Positions 1-8,179 of a stretch of DNA of 55,161 nucleotides are shown here, piece after piece. Source of the stretch: Candidatus Thorarchaeota archaeon (GTDB taxonomy: Archaea > Asgardarchaeota > Thorarchaeia > Thorarchaeales > Thorarchaeaceae); the NCBI GenBank assembly GCA_030612365.1, contig JAUWOA010000004.1:1-55161 (forward strand). The letters are read 5' to 3'. Position numbers and translations under genes: made by a program. The first letter of the stretch is position 1; each line of letters begins with the position of its first letter. The notes below the pieces were generated by a model. The model was given only the letters and a program-made list of their open reading frames with translations, searched no databases and was not told the DNA's origin.

Positions 1-43
1 GAACAAGAATGGGAGTGAACTCGTCTGACCGGACTGGTCAGAG

Positions 44-51
44 TTTATATA
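44..51 (+). promoter_or_regulatory. TATA box of the tnpB gene
   Basis: The sequence TTTATATA lies 16-19 nt before the GTG/ATG start codons at 67 and 70. This is close to the usual archaeal TATA-to-start distance for leaderless or nearly leaderless transcripts. Position and composition are seen; promoter activity is inferred. Confidence 0.45.
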
Positions 52-66
52 TCCTCGAAGGCGAAC

Positions 67-1746
67 GTGATGGTTCAATCCCAAACCCCAGTAATCAGTG
101 TCAAGATTCCCATCAACTGGGAAGCTATGACCAAACGGTCACGCCAAAGACTGACGCAGATTATGGGTCGGGATACCAGAGTGATTCGAGCGCTTGTTGG
201 CATTATCGAAGCGAATGAACTTGACCTTCTGCGAGGAAGGAATAGGAAACGCATCGACGAAAGCAAACTTCATGCCATGACTATGACAGCAGTGAGGACT
301 ACATGTGACACAAATCAGAGATTGGTTGTCAAGTACGATCTCAAAGCTCGCTTTCCAAGAGCTTCAGCAAACGAATTAACTGAGTGTCGGAGGGCTGCAG
401 TTGCGAATTATGAGAGCTACTTGGCTCTTCGTGCGAAAAAGTGGCGTCGTGCATCGAGGCCCTGCGAAATAAACCGCTCTCGGAGAATTCCTCGGTGGGT
501 ATATATCCCCTACAGAGCGAAGCTCGTCGAGCATAGAACGAGAGCTGCCCGTTGGTGGATCAATCTGAGGGACTCTCTGGACTCAACCCCTGAGGGTCGA
601 AAAACCCACGACAGACTGTTAGTACCTCTGAAGACGTCGCCATTCCATCTTAGCCAGCTTCGGCGGGGAAATCCAAAGGCACTGCAAGTCTTCAAAGACC
701 GAGAAGGCAAATGGTGGACTACAGTTGCAGTGAGATTATCAACTGTTGAAACTAGCCCTTCAAACCAACAATCTGCAGCTGTTCTGGGAATTGACCTTGG
801 TATCAACCGAGCAGTCTGCACCACACTACTTACGCCCAAGAAAGTGTCTGAAACTCGGTACTTCTACCAAGAAGATAAAGCCAAGCTGATGGTCAAGTAT
901 GATGAACTGGTCGCACAACTACAACAAGAATTCGACACTCGTAAGAACAAAGGACTGCACTACGAAGGAGTGTTAACCAAGCTCAAGACTCTCCGATTGA
1001 AGAGAGAGAAGGTCGCCAAGGAGCATGATCGGCTTCTTGTAAGTCAGCTCCTTGCCTACATCAAGACTCTCAATGAAGAGTTCGAACTCTATATCGCCCT
1101 CGGTAGACTGAAGGGGATTAGAGGTAGCGCTCGAAAGGGAAACTACAAGGGTCGGAAGTTCCGCGGGATGGTCCATAGGTGGTCCTTCTCCCGCATTACT
1201 CTCTCTCTCAAACACGGACTATCTCAGCTTGGGTGGAAGGTTGAGGGGAAGAGTGCTAGATTCCAAACGGTGCCTGAAGCTTGGACCTCCATCCTATGCT
1301 GGAAATGTGGTCGCAAGGGAATCCGACCTAAGCAGTCAATTTTCGTATGTCATACTTGCGGCTTTCGCACGAATGCAGACCGCAATGGCTCGCTAAATAT
1401 CGCGCGTCGCCTAATTAAGCTCACTCCCGCACTTCGGGATGAGAAAGGACTAGGGCGTTGGGCTCTCCCCGAGAGAGCTCCAGCCCCGAAGGCCGCGAGG
1501 AAGATTCGTTCTTCTAAACGGAAGTCCCCACTCCCCTCTAAGGATGATACATCACATCTTGGGGAGTCCGCGGCTATTCACTCTGCTCAATTGAGCCTTC
1601 TTGACTTCGGCGACGGAGTTCAGAAGAGTGATGATGACCTTGCCGTGGTAAGAACTGTGGAAAAACTCTCTGCCACTGGAGATGATGCAATCAGGATAGG
1701 GCAGAAGAGAGAAGCCAGGACTACAGGAGGGATTCAATCCCGATGA
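67..1746 (+). CDS. tnpB: TnpB-family RNA-guided endonuclease (IS200/IS605-type OrfB)
   Basis: Predicted RuvC-like, omega-RNA-guided DNA nuclease of the TnpB/IS1341 class, 559 aa. The RuvC-I aspartate is D243 in the LGIDLG motif. A four-cysteine zinc finger (CWKCG and CHTCG) follows around residues 411-431, and the RuvC-III aspartate is D438 in NADRNGSLNIA. At the canonical RuvC-II glutamate position (about residue 346, in IALGRLKG) there is no glutamate; instead an acidic residue, E404, sits three residues before the TS of the zinc-finger lead-in, as described for Fanzor and related TnpBs. About 115 residues follow RuvC-III, longer than many TnpBs, and this tail probably overlaps the omega-RNA-coding DNA. 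Start may be GTG 67 or ATG 70. No TnpA is visible, so it is either a stand-alone tnpB or its partner lies left of the window. Confidence 0.93.
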   Translation: MMVQSQTPVISVKIPINWEAMTKRSRQRLTQIMGRDTRVIRALVGIIEANELDLLRGRNRKRIDESKLHAMTMTAVRTTCDTNQRLVVKYDLKARFPRASANELTECRRAAVANYESYLALRAKKWRRASRPCEINRSRRIPRWVYIPYRAKLVEHRTRAARWWINLRDSLDSTPEGRKTHDRLLVPLKTSPFHLSQLRRGNPKALQVFKDREGKWWTTVAVRLSTVETSPSNQQSAAVLGIDLGINRAVCTTLLTPKKVSETRYFYQEDKAKLMVKYDELVAQLQQEFDTRKNKGLHYEGVLTKLKTLRLKREKVAKEHDRLLVSQLLAYIKTLNEEFELYIALGRLKGIRGSARKGNYKGRKFRGMVHRWSFSRITLSLKHGLSQLGWKVEGKSARFQTVPEAWTSILCWKCGRKGIRPKQSIFVCHTCGFRTNADRNGSLNIARRLIKLTPALRDEKGLGRWALPERAPAPKAARKIRSSKRKSPLPSKDDTSHLGESAAIHSAQLSLLDFGDGVQKSDDDLAVVRTVEKLSATGDDAIRIGQKREARTTGGIQSR

Positions 1747-1847
1747 TGGTTGTCAAAGACCCTGCTTGCCTTCAGGTAGCACTGAAGGTTCGCGGTGACG
1801 CTGGGCGGGGTAAGGGTGGAACACAGAAGTCCGTAGACGCGGTTCAC
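1700..1847 (+). ncRNA. Candidate omega RNA (reRNA) scaffold at the tnpB 3' end
   Basis: TnpB guide RNAs are normally made from the 3' end of tnpB and the adjoining right end of the element. Just after the tnpB stop there is a 7-bp hairpin, CCTTCAG (1769-1775) with CTGAAGG (1782-1788), a GC-rich purine tract, and then a short stem CCGT/GCGG (1831-1834 with 1839-1842) followed directly by TTCAC (1843-1847). A terminal stem followed by a UUCAC-like end is, from memory, common in archaeal omega RNAs. If the scaffold ends at 1847, the guide would begin at 1848 and run toward the tRNA gene. The 5' boundary is arbitrary; function is inferred. Confidence 0.4.
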
Positions 1848-1870
1848 TCACTGTTTAGGAAAGGAATGGT

Positions 1871-1941
1871 GCGCCTGCCGGGAATCGAACCCGGGTCACC
1901 ACCTTGGAAGGGTGGAATCATTGCCCCTAGACTACAGGCGC
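1871..1941 (-). tRNA. tRNA-Gly (anticodon TCC)
   Basis: Read on the minus strand the 71-nt sequence folds as a complete cloverleaf. The 7-bp acceptor stem is GCGCCTG with CAGGCGC, the D arm contains GTCTAGGGG, and the anticodon stem CCACC/GGTGG encloses the loop CTTCCAA, giving anticodon TCC. The T arm is CCGGG-TTCGATT-CCCGG. No intron is present and CCA is not encoded. Its 3' end is about 24 nt from the proposed end of the TnpB element, and its 5' flank carries the short repeat array. Confidence 0.96.
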
Positions 1942-1948
1942 GATTGTC

Positions 1949-2182
1949 CGCACGCGGACGGTCAGTGGAAGGCTTGGATCATATTGGACTATGATGCGAT
2001 CTCACGGGCGGTCAGTGGAAGGCTGCCGTCCCAAACCAGACTACACAAGGCTGTGTTTCGGATGGCTCACTACTCCTTCGCGTTTTAAGGATGTTGTTGA
2101 AGTGGGTCTATCAGGACGGTCAGTGGAAGGCTCGAGTCATGTTGAAGCAGAAAGCGCTATCATGGATGGTCAGTGGAAGGGT
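1949..2182 (+). repeat. Array of four short direct repeats, about 50-nt spacing
   Basis: A 19-nt core, GGACGGTCAGTGGAAGGCT, occurs at 1956-1974, 2006-2024 (one change), 2114-2132 (exact) and 2164-2182 (two changes). Up to 7 nt upstream (CTATCAY or TCTCAC) is also partly shared, giving a 26-nt unit in the later copies. Start-to-start distances are 50, 108 and 50 nt, so a degenerate unit may lie near 2060 (GGATGG-TCA-like). A palindrome GTCCGC-AC-GCGGAC (1946-1959) overlaps the first copy. The array lies directly upstream of tRNA-Gly, and a fifth copy lies at 9432. No cas genes are present. Function unknown. Confidence 0.8.
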
Positions 2183-2428
2183 GAATCCTGGTGGGCAAAG
2201 CGCGTAATTTCGAACTGTCAGCAATGGTGTTGTCGCAGACTACGGACTAGTAGGGCGCAACGTGCTTGAAGGAGGTCTTTGGGTTCTTTATGACTGTCAA
2301 TTGCACATCATGGCGCAACAAAAAGCGGATACTGAGCCCATCATACTGTATTGCCTGCTGGAATGCGTCAGGGACCTTGGGAACCCCACAGGAGGATTCT
2401 AGATGGAATCTACAGGCCATTCATAGTA
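2183..2428. other. Gene-free stretch after the repeat array
   Basis: No reading frame with convincing coding character, RNA fold or further copy of the repeat was seen here. Only very short frames of about 30 codons occur, without a supporting ribosome binding site. Confidence 0.5.
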
Positions 2429-2905
2429 TCAGTCGGCGGAAGCTCCTGCGCTATTGAGATAAAGAATTGCATGACTCCACACAGCGAGAATCGATGGAAC
2501 CGGAATGGGGATGATAAACCTAATGAAGAACGAAGGGGCCATCGCAAGGGAGAAGACTATGATAGGGAGAATTGTCTGAAACACAAGGACCGCACAGGCA
2601 ATACACAGCCCAATGCCTGAATCTTCTGGATTCATTATTGTGTGGCGAATGTTCATGGTCAGGCCCAAGCCCAGCACTATCCATGTCACAGTCAACGTGA
2701 CGAGTGCCAGAGAATCAAAAGCGTGACCTCCCACGAGACCCAGTCCAATTCGGTAGTTCCACACGCTGATATAGCCCCATACAAAGACAAAGACTTGGTC
2801 AAAGGATTCCAACCATACACTGTCCCAATACATAATAGACATGGGCATGGCGAATGTAGAGATTACAATCAGGCACCATGTCTTTGAGTTCATTGGTTCA
2901 TCCAT
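2429..2905 (-). CDS. Small integral membrane protein, unknown function
   Basis: 158 aa with about four hydrophobic segments, at roughly residues 9-30, 60-82, 94-116 and 118-150, separated by short polar loops; it has no recognisable motif. The start ATG at 2905 has a purine-rich GGTGAAA about 8 nt upstream; a second ATG follows four codons later. The gene stands alone between the repeat array and an unassigned stretch. I do not recognise the family. Long hydrophobic segments in an open frame favour a real gene over a chance frame, but conservation cannot be judged here. Confidence 0.5.
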   Translation of the reverse strand: MDEPMNSKTWCLIVISTFAMPMSIMYWDSVWLESFDQVFVFVWGYISVWNYRIGLGLVGGHAFDSLALVTLTVTWIVLGLGLTMNIRHTIMNPEDSGIGLCIACAVLVFQTILPIIVFSLAMAPSFFIRFIIPIPVPSILAVWSHAILYLNSAGASAD

Positions 2906-3292
2906 TGTCTTTCACCGCACCCACGCCACAAACACTGTGCATCCCTTATCGATCGCGAGAGGAGGTCATGTAACTTCGATGGAACGGAAACAGGAATCTA
3001 TTGAGTCCAAGAAGCGAAAGCATGAAGCATTATGCCTTGCCAACCACGGACTGGCACTCCCAAGATATTGATACTCATACCTTTGAGAAAAGCCTTTCTG
3101 GATGAGCCCTACTTTCACTCCCGCGGCTCGCTGGGCCGAACCACCAGACACCACCATAGCTCCCAGATCATAGAGGATGACCTAAATGCTCATCAGTTGT
3201 TGTCTAGATACGGCGTTAATAAACAAATGAAAAAAGGTTTGCAGCAATCAATTACGATGGAAGATACTCAATGTCCAAACAGGTAATGAAGC
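2906..3292. other. Intergenic stretch without a convincing gene
   Basis: Several frames of 60-85 codons overlap here on both strands, but none has a good ribosome binding site, a recognisable motif or sensible hydrophobicity. An AT-rich segment around 3210-3240 may carry the promoter of the membrane protein that begins at 3293. Confidence 0.4.
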
Positions 3293-4030
3293 ATGACTGA
3301 AAGCAAACTGGGTGTCGATACTCACAGGAGCTCCCGGGTTATTCATTACTTCGCATTCACATTGGCGTATTGTGTGAGTATAGTCTTCGCAGTCATACTA
3401 GGAGCCACTCTTGGCCTAGTCCCGCCTATCGACTTCTGGTTACGAATTGCAGGGCCTTTTTTCATTCATGTTTCGATTATAGGACTGTGGCTCTTCATCG
3501 TATTTCTGCCTATCTTGTTCGTGACTAACCTGAACGTTATATGGTTCGGACGGGTTCTCCAGCAGAGATTCGTTTCTACTTCCGATGCCATCAGGACCGT
3601 ACTCGGGGTGATTGTTGCGGCTCCTTTGCTCATTATCGCCGTGTGTATCTATATCCTTATGGGCCACATATTCATCTGGCCGGTCGTAATACTTGTCTTA
3701 GGCCCGATTCTATCTGGGTTCCCGCTCGTCTATGTACTCGTCATCATTGGGATTATGACCAAAGACACAAAGCAACTCATCTCAGACTGTGCAAAGAACC
3801 CTCGTTTTTGGTTTGTGTCCCTCTTGTTGATTGCCATTCTTCTCTTCCCCCTGGCCGCCCTAGGTCTCCCATTACAAAAGGCCTATTTCCAGTACTTCCA
3901 GTCAGAAGAGCTCTTCCTAATGAACATCCCTGGCCTCGTTGTCAGGGCACTGATGATAGCATCTGTCTTACCCGCCATACCATTTGCATTCCTTCGGCTC
4001 AGAGATGAAATTCTCTTTGCCGAAAAATAA
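3293..4030 (+). CDS. Polytopic membrane protein, unknown function
   Basis: 245 aa with about six hydrophobic segments: residues about 18-42, 50-80, 98-125, 128-150, 172-200 and 215-235. It starts at ATG 3293, with AGGTAATG about 6 nt upstream. It has no conserved charged motif inside the membrane that would point to a transporter or enzyme. It ends 12 nt before the start of a broken surface-protein gene on the same strand, so the two may have been co-transcribed. Family not recognised. Confidence 0.65.
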   Translation: MTESKLGVDTHRSSRVIHYFAFTLAYCVSIVFAVILGATLGLVPPIDFWLRIAGPFFIHVSIIGLWLFIVFLPILFVTNLNVIWFGRVLQQRFVSTSDAIRTVLGVIVAAPLLIIAVCIYILMGHIFIWPVVILVLGPILSGFPLVYVLVIIGIMTKDTKQLISDCAKNPRFWFVSLLLIAILLFPLAALGLPLQKAYFQYFQSEELFLMNIPGLVVRALMIASVLPAIPFAFLRLRDEILFAEK

Positions 4031-4042
4031 CCAGCAAGGAAC

Positions 4043-4726
4043 ATGAAGACCATGACTGGACGAAAGCGTCGATTAGCAGTACTCCTGGTTAGCTTACTCG
4101 TAATGTCAGTGGTATTTGCAGTATACATACTCGAGTTTAGCTCCAAGGTAGACTCTTCTCGATTGTGATGGGGGGTGAGCGAAGGGGTCCAATATGTGTA
4201 CGTGGTCAATGTCTGTGGCTTCAACATGACGGGCATCAGTAATGACAGCGTTGAGTGTCCTCTATCATTCGCACCGCTAAACAACACAAGAATCATCACG
4301 ACAGTATCATGCCTCCCAGACCTTCCCGGCCTCACAGATGCTAACTCATTCGCTACTGACGTAATTATCCAGACTAAGACTGAAGTCAGTTTGGAGAATG
4401 GAACAGAACTATCTGAACGGTATGATGACGCATTGGTGTCACTAATTTCCTTGACTTTGCTTCCCGTCGGTGACTGGTCACTGATTGATTCGTTATACGA
4501 AGATGAGGATCCAGAACCGCCATTCATGAAGACTTGGTATATCGCCAAGCAACATACTAGCTCCTTCGAGATTGGTTACACGTCGTATGGACCAGACTAT
4601 GCAAGTGGTTGGAATGGAAACCTATCTCTGACAACCGGACTGCCATACTCAGCCAATCTGTGGGCGTGGAATGCTGTTGAGTCCTTCTCATGGATACTCA
4701 CAATCACACTTCTATTGAATGATTGA
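4043..4726 (+). pseudogene. Surface protein gene interrupted by an in-frame TGA
   Basis: From ATG 4043 (AAGGA 3-7 nt upstream) the frame encodes an N-terminal membrane segment, then meets TGA at 4166-4168. It resumes in the same frame without a shift through 4726, about 227 codons in all. The downstream part is paralogous to the intact gene at 8669-9343: both have WG-V-EG about 43 residues in, the block LLPVGDW-L-DSLY, and the block SGW/SRW-GN-SLTTG-P. The TGA falls directly before the conserved Trp-Gly, where the paralogue has Thr. The simplest reading is a nonsense mutation; recoding or a reading error cannot be excluded. The C-terminus has a short hydrophobic stretch. The encoded protein would be membrane-anchored and extracellular. 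Confidence 0.7.
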
Positions 4727-4895
4727 GCGTGACCGGGTCTACATGCTTAGCATTGCTTCTCGAGTTTCCTAATCTTCTCCATGATCAGAACGTACCTTTG
4801 GATACCCCAAGCCCATTCAAGGCTAGAAGGAATAGCCTACATTGTTTCATCTCATCCTTCGTTAATAACTAAATTGTTCAAACGGCCCTATCCAG

Positions 4896-4922
4896 TAATA
4901 CAAGAATTCAGAGGTGAACCAG
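4896..4922 (+). repeat. 27-nt dispersed repeat I, copy 1
   Basis: The 27-nt sequence beginning TAATACAAGAATTCAGAGGT matches 8551-8577 with one change (A/G). Weaker similarity extends about 12 nt further left (GGCCC...). It lies in a gap between two broken genes. Confidence 0.75.
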
Positions 4923-4972
4923 CCACATCGTCCGATTCACATGTAATGTCCATCTGCTAGTCTTCAGACTAT

Positions 4973-5286
4973 ATGCTTAATACGAAGCGTACCAAGAGAA
5001 AGTGGGTATGTTTGTTGAAACAGTGGCATAGTGGACTGCTATTAATGCTCAGTAGCTTTGTAATCTGGAGTCTAGCTAACTCACTTCTTTTTCATTATAT
5101 TGTGAGCGTGTGGCATCCTGATTAGCATTTGGGGAACCAATATGGGTGATAGACCCTATTGGATTCATGATAATCTCAGTTCCAACAGGACTTGTGTTCT
5201 TTCTAGGAGTAATAGCATTCTTTGGGGATATGTTACCAAGAATAACGAACAAGAATGATGAGGGGAAAACAGCAGGTGTGGTATGA
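4973..5286 (+). pseudogene. Frameshifted relic of a two-helix membrane protein
   Basis: From ATG 4973 a frame of 50 codons encodes a basic N-terminus and a hydrophobic helix, ending at TAG 5123-5125. The plus-one-related frame from 5122 to TGA 5284-5286 then encodes a second hydrophobic helix (FMIISVPTGLVFFLGVIAFF) and a polar tail. Joining the two gives a protein of about 104 aa with two membrane segments. I infer a single gene broken by an indel near 5110-5122. The family is not recognised, and the join rests only on hydrophobicity and adjacency. Confidence 0.35.
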
Positions 5287-5384
5287 ATGGGAAGCAGCTT
5301 CGCTGGATGGATTCTCTATGCCTGCAGCGCGTTGCTTCCGGAAATGAAACACTGATTCAAGCAATCCTAAGGATGTGAAGTACA

Positions 5385-6713
5385 ATGATGAACAATATGC
5401 GCGTTCTCAAGAGAGTACTTGCTGGTCTTCTTGCCGTCCTCATCACAACGACCGCTTTCTTCTGGGTCATTCCTTATGTTGCCACCAACGTTGATAGAAA
5501 CACTTACAGCCAGCTCTCTATCGACCTGATACCTGAACATGTCTATCGGGACATGTATGTTGGAGACTTGAACTCCGATCAGCTGGATGACGTGGTTCTA
5601 ACTGGCTTTCAATCACTGCAGATTGCCATGCAGAACCAGTCTGGCGAATTCCAGCTGAGCACGTTGCTCGGCGCCAGGGAAACATATGGAGGACTGGTAG
5701 TCACAGACCTTGATGGAGATGCAGACCCCGATATATGCTGCAGGAATAGTACGAGCTCCTTCGTAGTTCTCTACAATGATGGGTCTGCCGATTTCGCGAA
5801 CCGGTCATTCTACAGTGTTGACTCAGCACAAAATATCCGTTCTCTGTTTCCGTTTCATCTTGAATACGAAAATAGAACGGACATCGGATTGACTCTCAGT
5901 GGTGATGATTACAGAATATGCCTTTACTCCAACAACGGACATGGGGACTTTTCTCTCAATCTCACAATTTCTTGCTCAAGTATTCCTGTCGCCGTAACAG
6001 GAGTTGATCCCGACCAGAATGGTCGTGGAGAGATAGCAATGCTTCATAACGACGGAAACTTCACAGTGGTTTCGAGTGTCTACCCCAGCAATGCCAGTCT
6101 GTTCATAAACATAGGGCAATGGATTGGCTATATCGACAATGCATGGATTTTGCCAGTGGACCTTGATGATGATTCAACTAAGGACTTCCTAGTGGTCGTC
6201 AATGACGGACCAAGATCCAGTCGAATTGTTTTCCTGAGAACATCAGCTACGGGATTCTCAGGAAGTCCGGTAGTGTGGTCATTTGCTTCTGCGTTCTTAG
6301 GCGCCAGTCTTGCAGACCTAGATAATGATGGCGATAGTGATTTTATTTTCACTCAGCTCTCAGGAGTCACAACTGTCTTTGAGAATGACCAAAATGGAAT
6401 ACCCAATCGCCACATGATTCTTCCAAGCCAGTCGTTACCACATTCACCAACCACAATGAGAACGAACCTTTCGGAATACCCCTCAGTAGCTGTCATAAAC
6501 CAGGTGGACGAATACTTGGTGGACTACAACCACATGGAGATAACAGTGGTTTCCAGGGAAACAGGAGTTCTTGCTGAATCCATATGGTTTGCCAGCCATT
6601 TCATGCACAATCCGATCCTGCTGGCTGGAAGAGTCGCCTCCGCCGTAACAGGTATTGCCTTGATTATCATAGTGGTCAAGCTTCTATCGCTAACCAAGCG
6701 ACCAGATAGCTAG
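5385..6713 (+). CDS. Membrane-anchored FG-GAP/VCBS repeat surface protein
   Basis: 442 aa. An N-terminal signal or membrane segment spans about residues 9-32 and a C-terminal transmembrane helix about 412-432, followed by a short basic tail. The ectodomain carries repeated calcium-binding-like DxDxDGxxD blocks: GDLNSDQLDDVV near residue 57, TDLDGDADPDI near 107, VDLDDDSTKDFLV near 260 and ADLDNDGDSDFI near 312. These are typical of the integrin-alpha-type FG-GAP beta-propeller. Likely role is extracellular adhesion or ligand binding; the ligand is unknown. ATG codons at 5385 and 5388 are both possible starts, with AAGGA about 13 nt upstream. The fold is established for the family; the role is inferred. 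Confidence 0.8.
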   Translation: MMNNMRVLKRVLAGLLAVLITTTAFFWVIPYVATNVDRNTYSQLSIDLIPEHVYRDMYVGDLNSDQLDDVVLTGFQSLQIAMQNQSGEFQLSTLLGARETYGGLVVTDLDGDADPDICCRNSTSSFVVLYNDGSADFANRSFYSVDSAQNIRSLFPFHLEYENRTDIGLTLSGDDYRICLYSNNGHGDFSLNLTISCSSIPVAVTGVDPDQNGRGEIAMLHNDGNFTVVSSVYPSNASLFINIGQWIGYIDNAWILPVDLDDDSTKDFLVVVNDGPRSSRIVFLRTSATGFSGSPVVWSFASAFLGASLADLDNDGDSDFIFTQLSGVTTVFENDQNGIPNRHMILPSQSLPHSPTTMRTNLSEYPSVAVINQVDEYLVDYNHMEITVVSRETGVLAESIWFASHFMHNPILLAGRVASAVTGIALIIIVVKLLSLTKRPDS

Positions 6714-6877
6714 GAAACCATGCCAAACACGTTCATTGCAATCCGGCCAGAGTTGGACGCTTTGTCTGTCCAGAAACGACACTGAACCTTGATCGAACGT
6801 GAACGATGTTCCTCACTGCGTTGATGTCAGCATGAATTTTATGCACAACAATCCTCCTTGATTTTGCAGGATTGCAT

Positions 6878-7312
6878 ATGTCAACGGGAAAAAAGCATTC
6901 ATCGACTGGTCGACTTGTCATACTGATAGCCAAGCACAAGACCACCCCGATAAGGAGCATCCTTGTTCTAGTTGTGTTTGTGATCTATCTTCCTTTTGTG
7001 TACCAGATTCATCTGGATATTCTTGCTCAATATGTCATCAATGGTGCTTTGTGGCCAAGCAGTGGTCATTGCCTTTTTCCTATTCCATTTAGCATCACGT
7101 GGACTCCGTTGGCAACTAACATTTCGATGCCTATTGCTCCTCAGCTTAGTGCTGGAGACCGTTTCATCTACGATTATTTCATCCCGAACGTGGGATTGAG
7201 GCTGCTGTGGTCAGCGCTATGGTTACTGTTGGGGCTCGCTTACATCTTCCGCCCCATAATCCCCAGTTTGAGGTCCAGAGATTCCCAAAGCAATCGAGCG
7301 GATGCAGACTAG
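6878..7312 (+). CDS. Small membrane protein with two helices flanking an outside loop
   Basis: 144 aa from ATG 6878; a TTG two codons upstream is an alternative start. A basic N-terminus is followed by a membrane helix at about residues 25-45. Next comes a loop of about 65 residues including AGDRFIYDYF, then a second helix at about 110-130 and a polar tail rich in Ser/Arg/Asp. The GD-F-Y pattern of the loop faintly recalls the GDEFVY of the paralogous surface proteins in this region, but too little is shared to claim homology. Function unknown. Confidence 0.5.
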   Translation: MSTGKKHSSTGRLVILIAKHKTTPIRSILVLVVFVIYLPFVYQIHLDILAQYVINGALWPSSGHCLFPIPFSITWTPLATNISMPIAPQLSAGDRFIYDYFIPNVGLRLLWSALWLLLGLAYIFRPIIPSLRSRDSQSNRADAD

Positions 7313-7326
7313 TCCTCTTGCTTTTG

Positions 7327-7887
7327 TCAACTCTTTGGCCGCAATACACCTCGTTTCATAACAGCACCAATTACCACCATCAATGTTACCACTCCAATGA
7401 TGGCCAGAACGATTACGGGAGTCGGGTCAGGGTCTGGCCAGTTCCATGCGTAGGAGTGCTGAATGACATCAGAAACACTACTATAACCGAGTGTGTCGTT
7501 GGCCACGTACCGGATATCCCAGATATAGACTCCGGGTTCAGGGACTTCGACATGAAGGTATGCCGCATAACGAGACCTTGTTGAGTTCTCATCCATGTCC
7601 TGCATGGTGATGTTAGACCATTGATCCTCAGTCCGGTTTCTGTATGAGGCTATGACAGTTTCGATTCCATCTGGATCTTCAACTGTGACTGTGAAGGTGA
7701 TAATGGTTTCAGGATCATATCCATTTGCATAGGAATCGCTATAGCTTAAGAATATGGGTCCCTGACCGTTGCTCAGTGCATGGCAGCACCTGAGAAAGCA
7801 TTGTGGCTCTTTGGTCCACGCAGGAGAAACACACATCAGGATGACCCAAGTGAGAACGGTCATCCTCAACAAGGAGATCCTTGCCAT
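7327..7887 (-). CDS. Secreted, C-terminally anchored beta-sandwich-like protein
   Basis: 186 aa from ATG 7887, preceded by GGTGGA 4-5 nt upstream; an upstream start at 7923 would put 12 residues ahead of the signal peptide and is less likely. A signal peptide covers about residues 1-25. The middle has alternating beta-strand character, with TITFTVTVEDPDGIETVIASY and NRTEDQW segments like Ig/PKD/cadherin-type surface domains. A transmembrane helix (about 155-178) and basic tail (KRGVLRPKS) end the protein. N-glycosylation sequons (NRT, NIT, NST, NDT) fit an extracellular location. Converges on the gene ending at 7312. Family not recognised. Confidence 0.65.
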   Translation of the reverse strand: MARISLLRMTVLTWVILMCVSPAWTKEPQCFLRCCHALSNGQGPIFLSYSDSYANGYDPETIITFTVTVEDPDGIETVIASYRNRTEDQWSNITMQDMDENSTRSRYAAYLHVEVPEPGVYIWDIRYVANDTLGYSSVSDVIQHSYAWNWPDPDPTPVIVLAIIGVVTLMVVIGAVMKRGVLRPKS

Positions 7888-8179
7888 CACTTCCACCATT
7901 CTAAAGTATGTGTGACTCTCCATTTAACCTCGTGGTCTTGCAATAGTGAGCGAAACTGAGGGATGGACTTGTTTCTTGGATTAGTCCTAGCTTCGGGCAT
8001 CGCACATCGAATCAGCAGGTTTGAGTAGTACATTGGCAAGCCGAAGCAATGTGTGCTCAGAGCTTGGTTTCTCATTCTTTGGATAATTCAAGGGAAGATG
8101 GAAGCACAGACGATGAGATTGGGAAGGAACCTACCAATGTACTTTAGGGAGAACTACATATTAATTCAGGGGGTCATTC

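Noticed and set aside
1949-2182. CRISPR array
   Set aside because: Only four imperfect units of 19-26 nt, irregular middle spacing, no leader, no cas genes, and a solitary copy 7 kb away; reported as an unassigned repeat array instead.
1743-2269. Protein-coding frames across the tRNA and repeats
   Set aside because: They run through the tRNA-Gly gene and the repeat units; the repeated peptide pieces come from the DNA repeats.
2966-3157. 63-codon minus-strand frame
   Set aside because: Low-complexity composition, no ribosome binding site and no recognisable domain; overlaps other equally weak frames.
4166-4168. Selenocysteine or pyrrolysine recoding of the in-frame TGA
   Set aside because: No SECIS-like structure was evident nearby and the paralogue has an ordinary Thr at that site; a nonsense mutation is simpler.
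7207-7584. 125-codon plus-strand frame
   Set aside because: Spans the ends of two convergent genes and mirrors the minus-strand secreted protein; a shadow frame.
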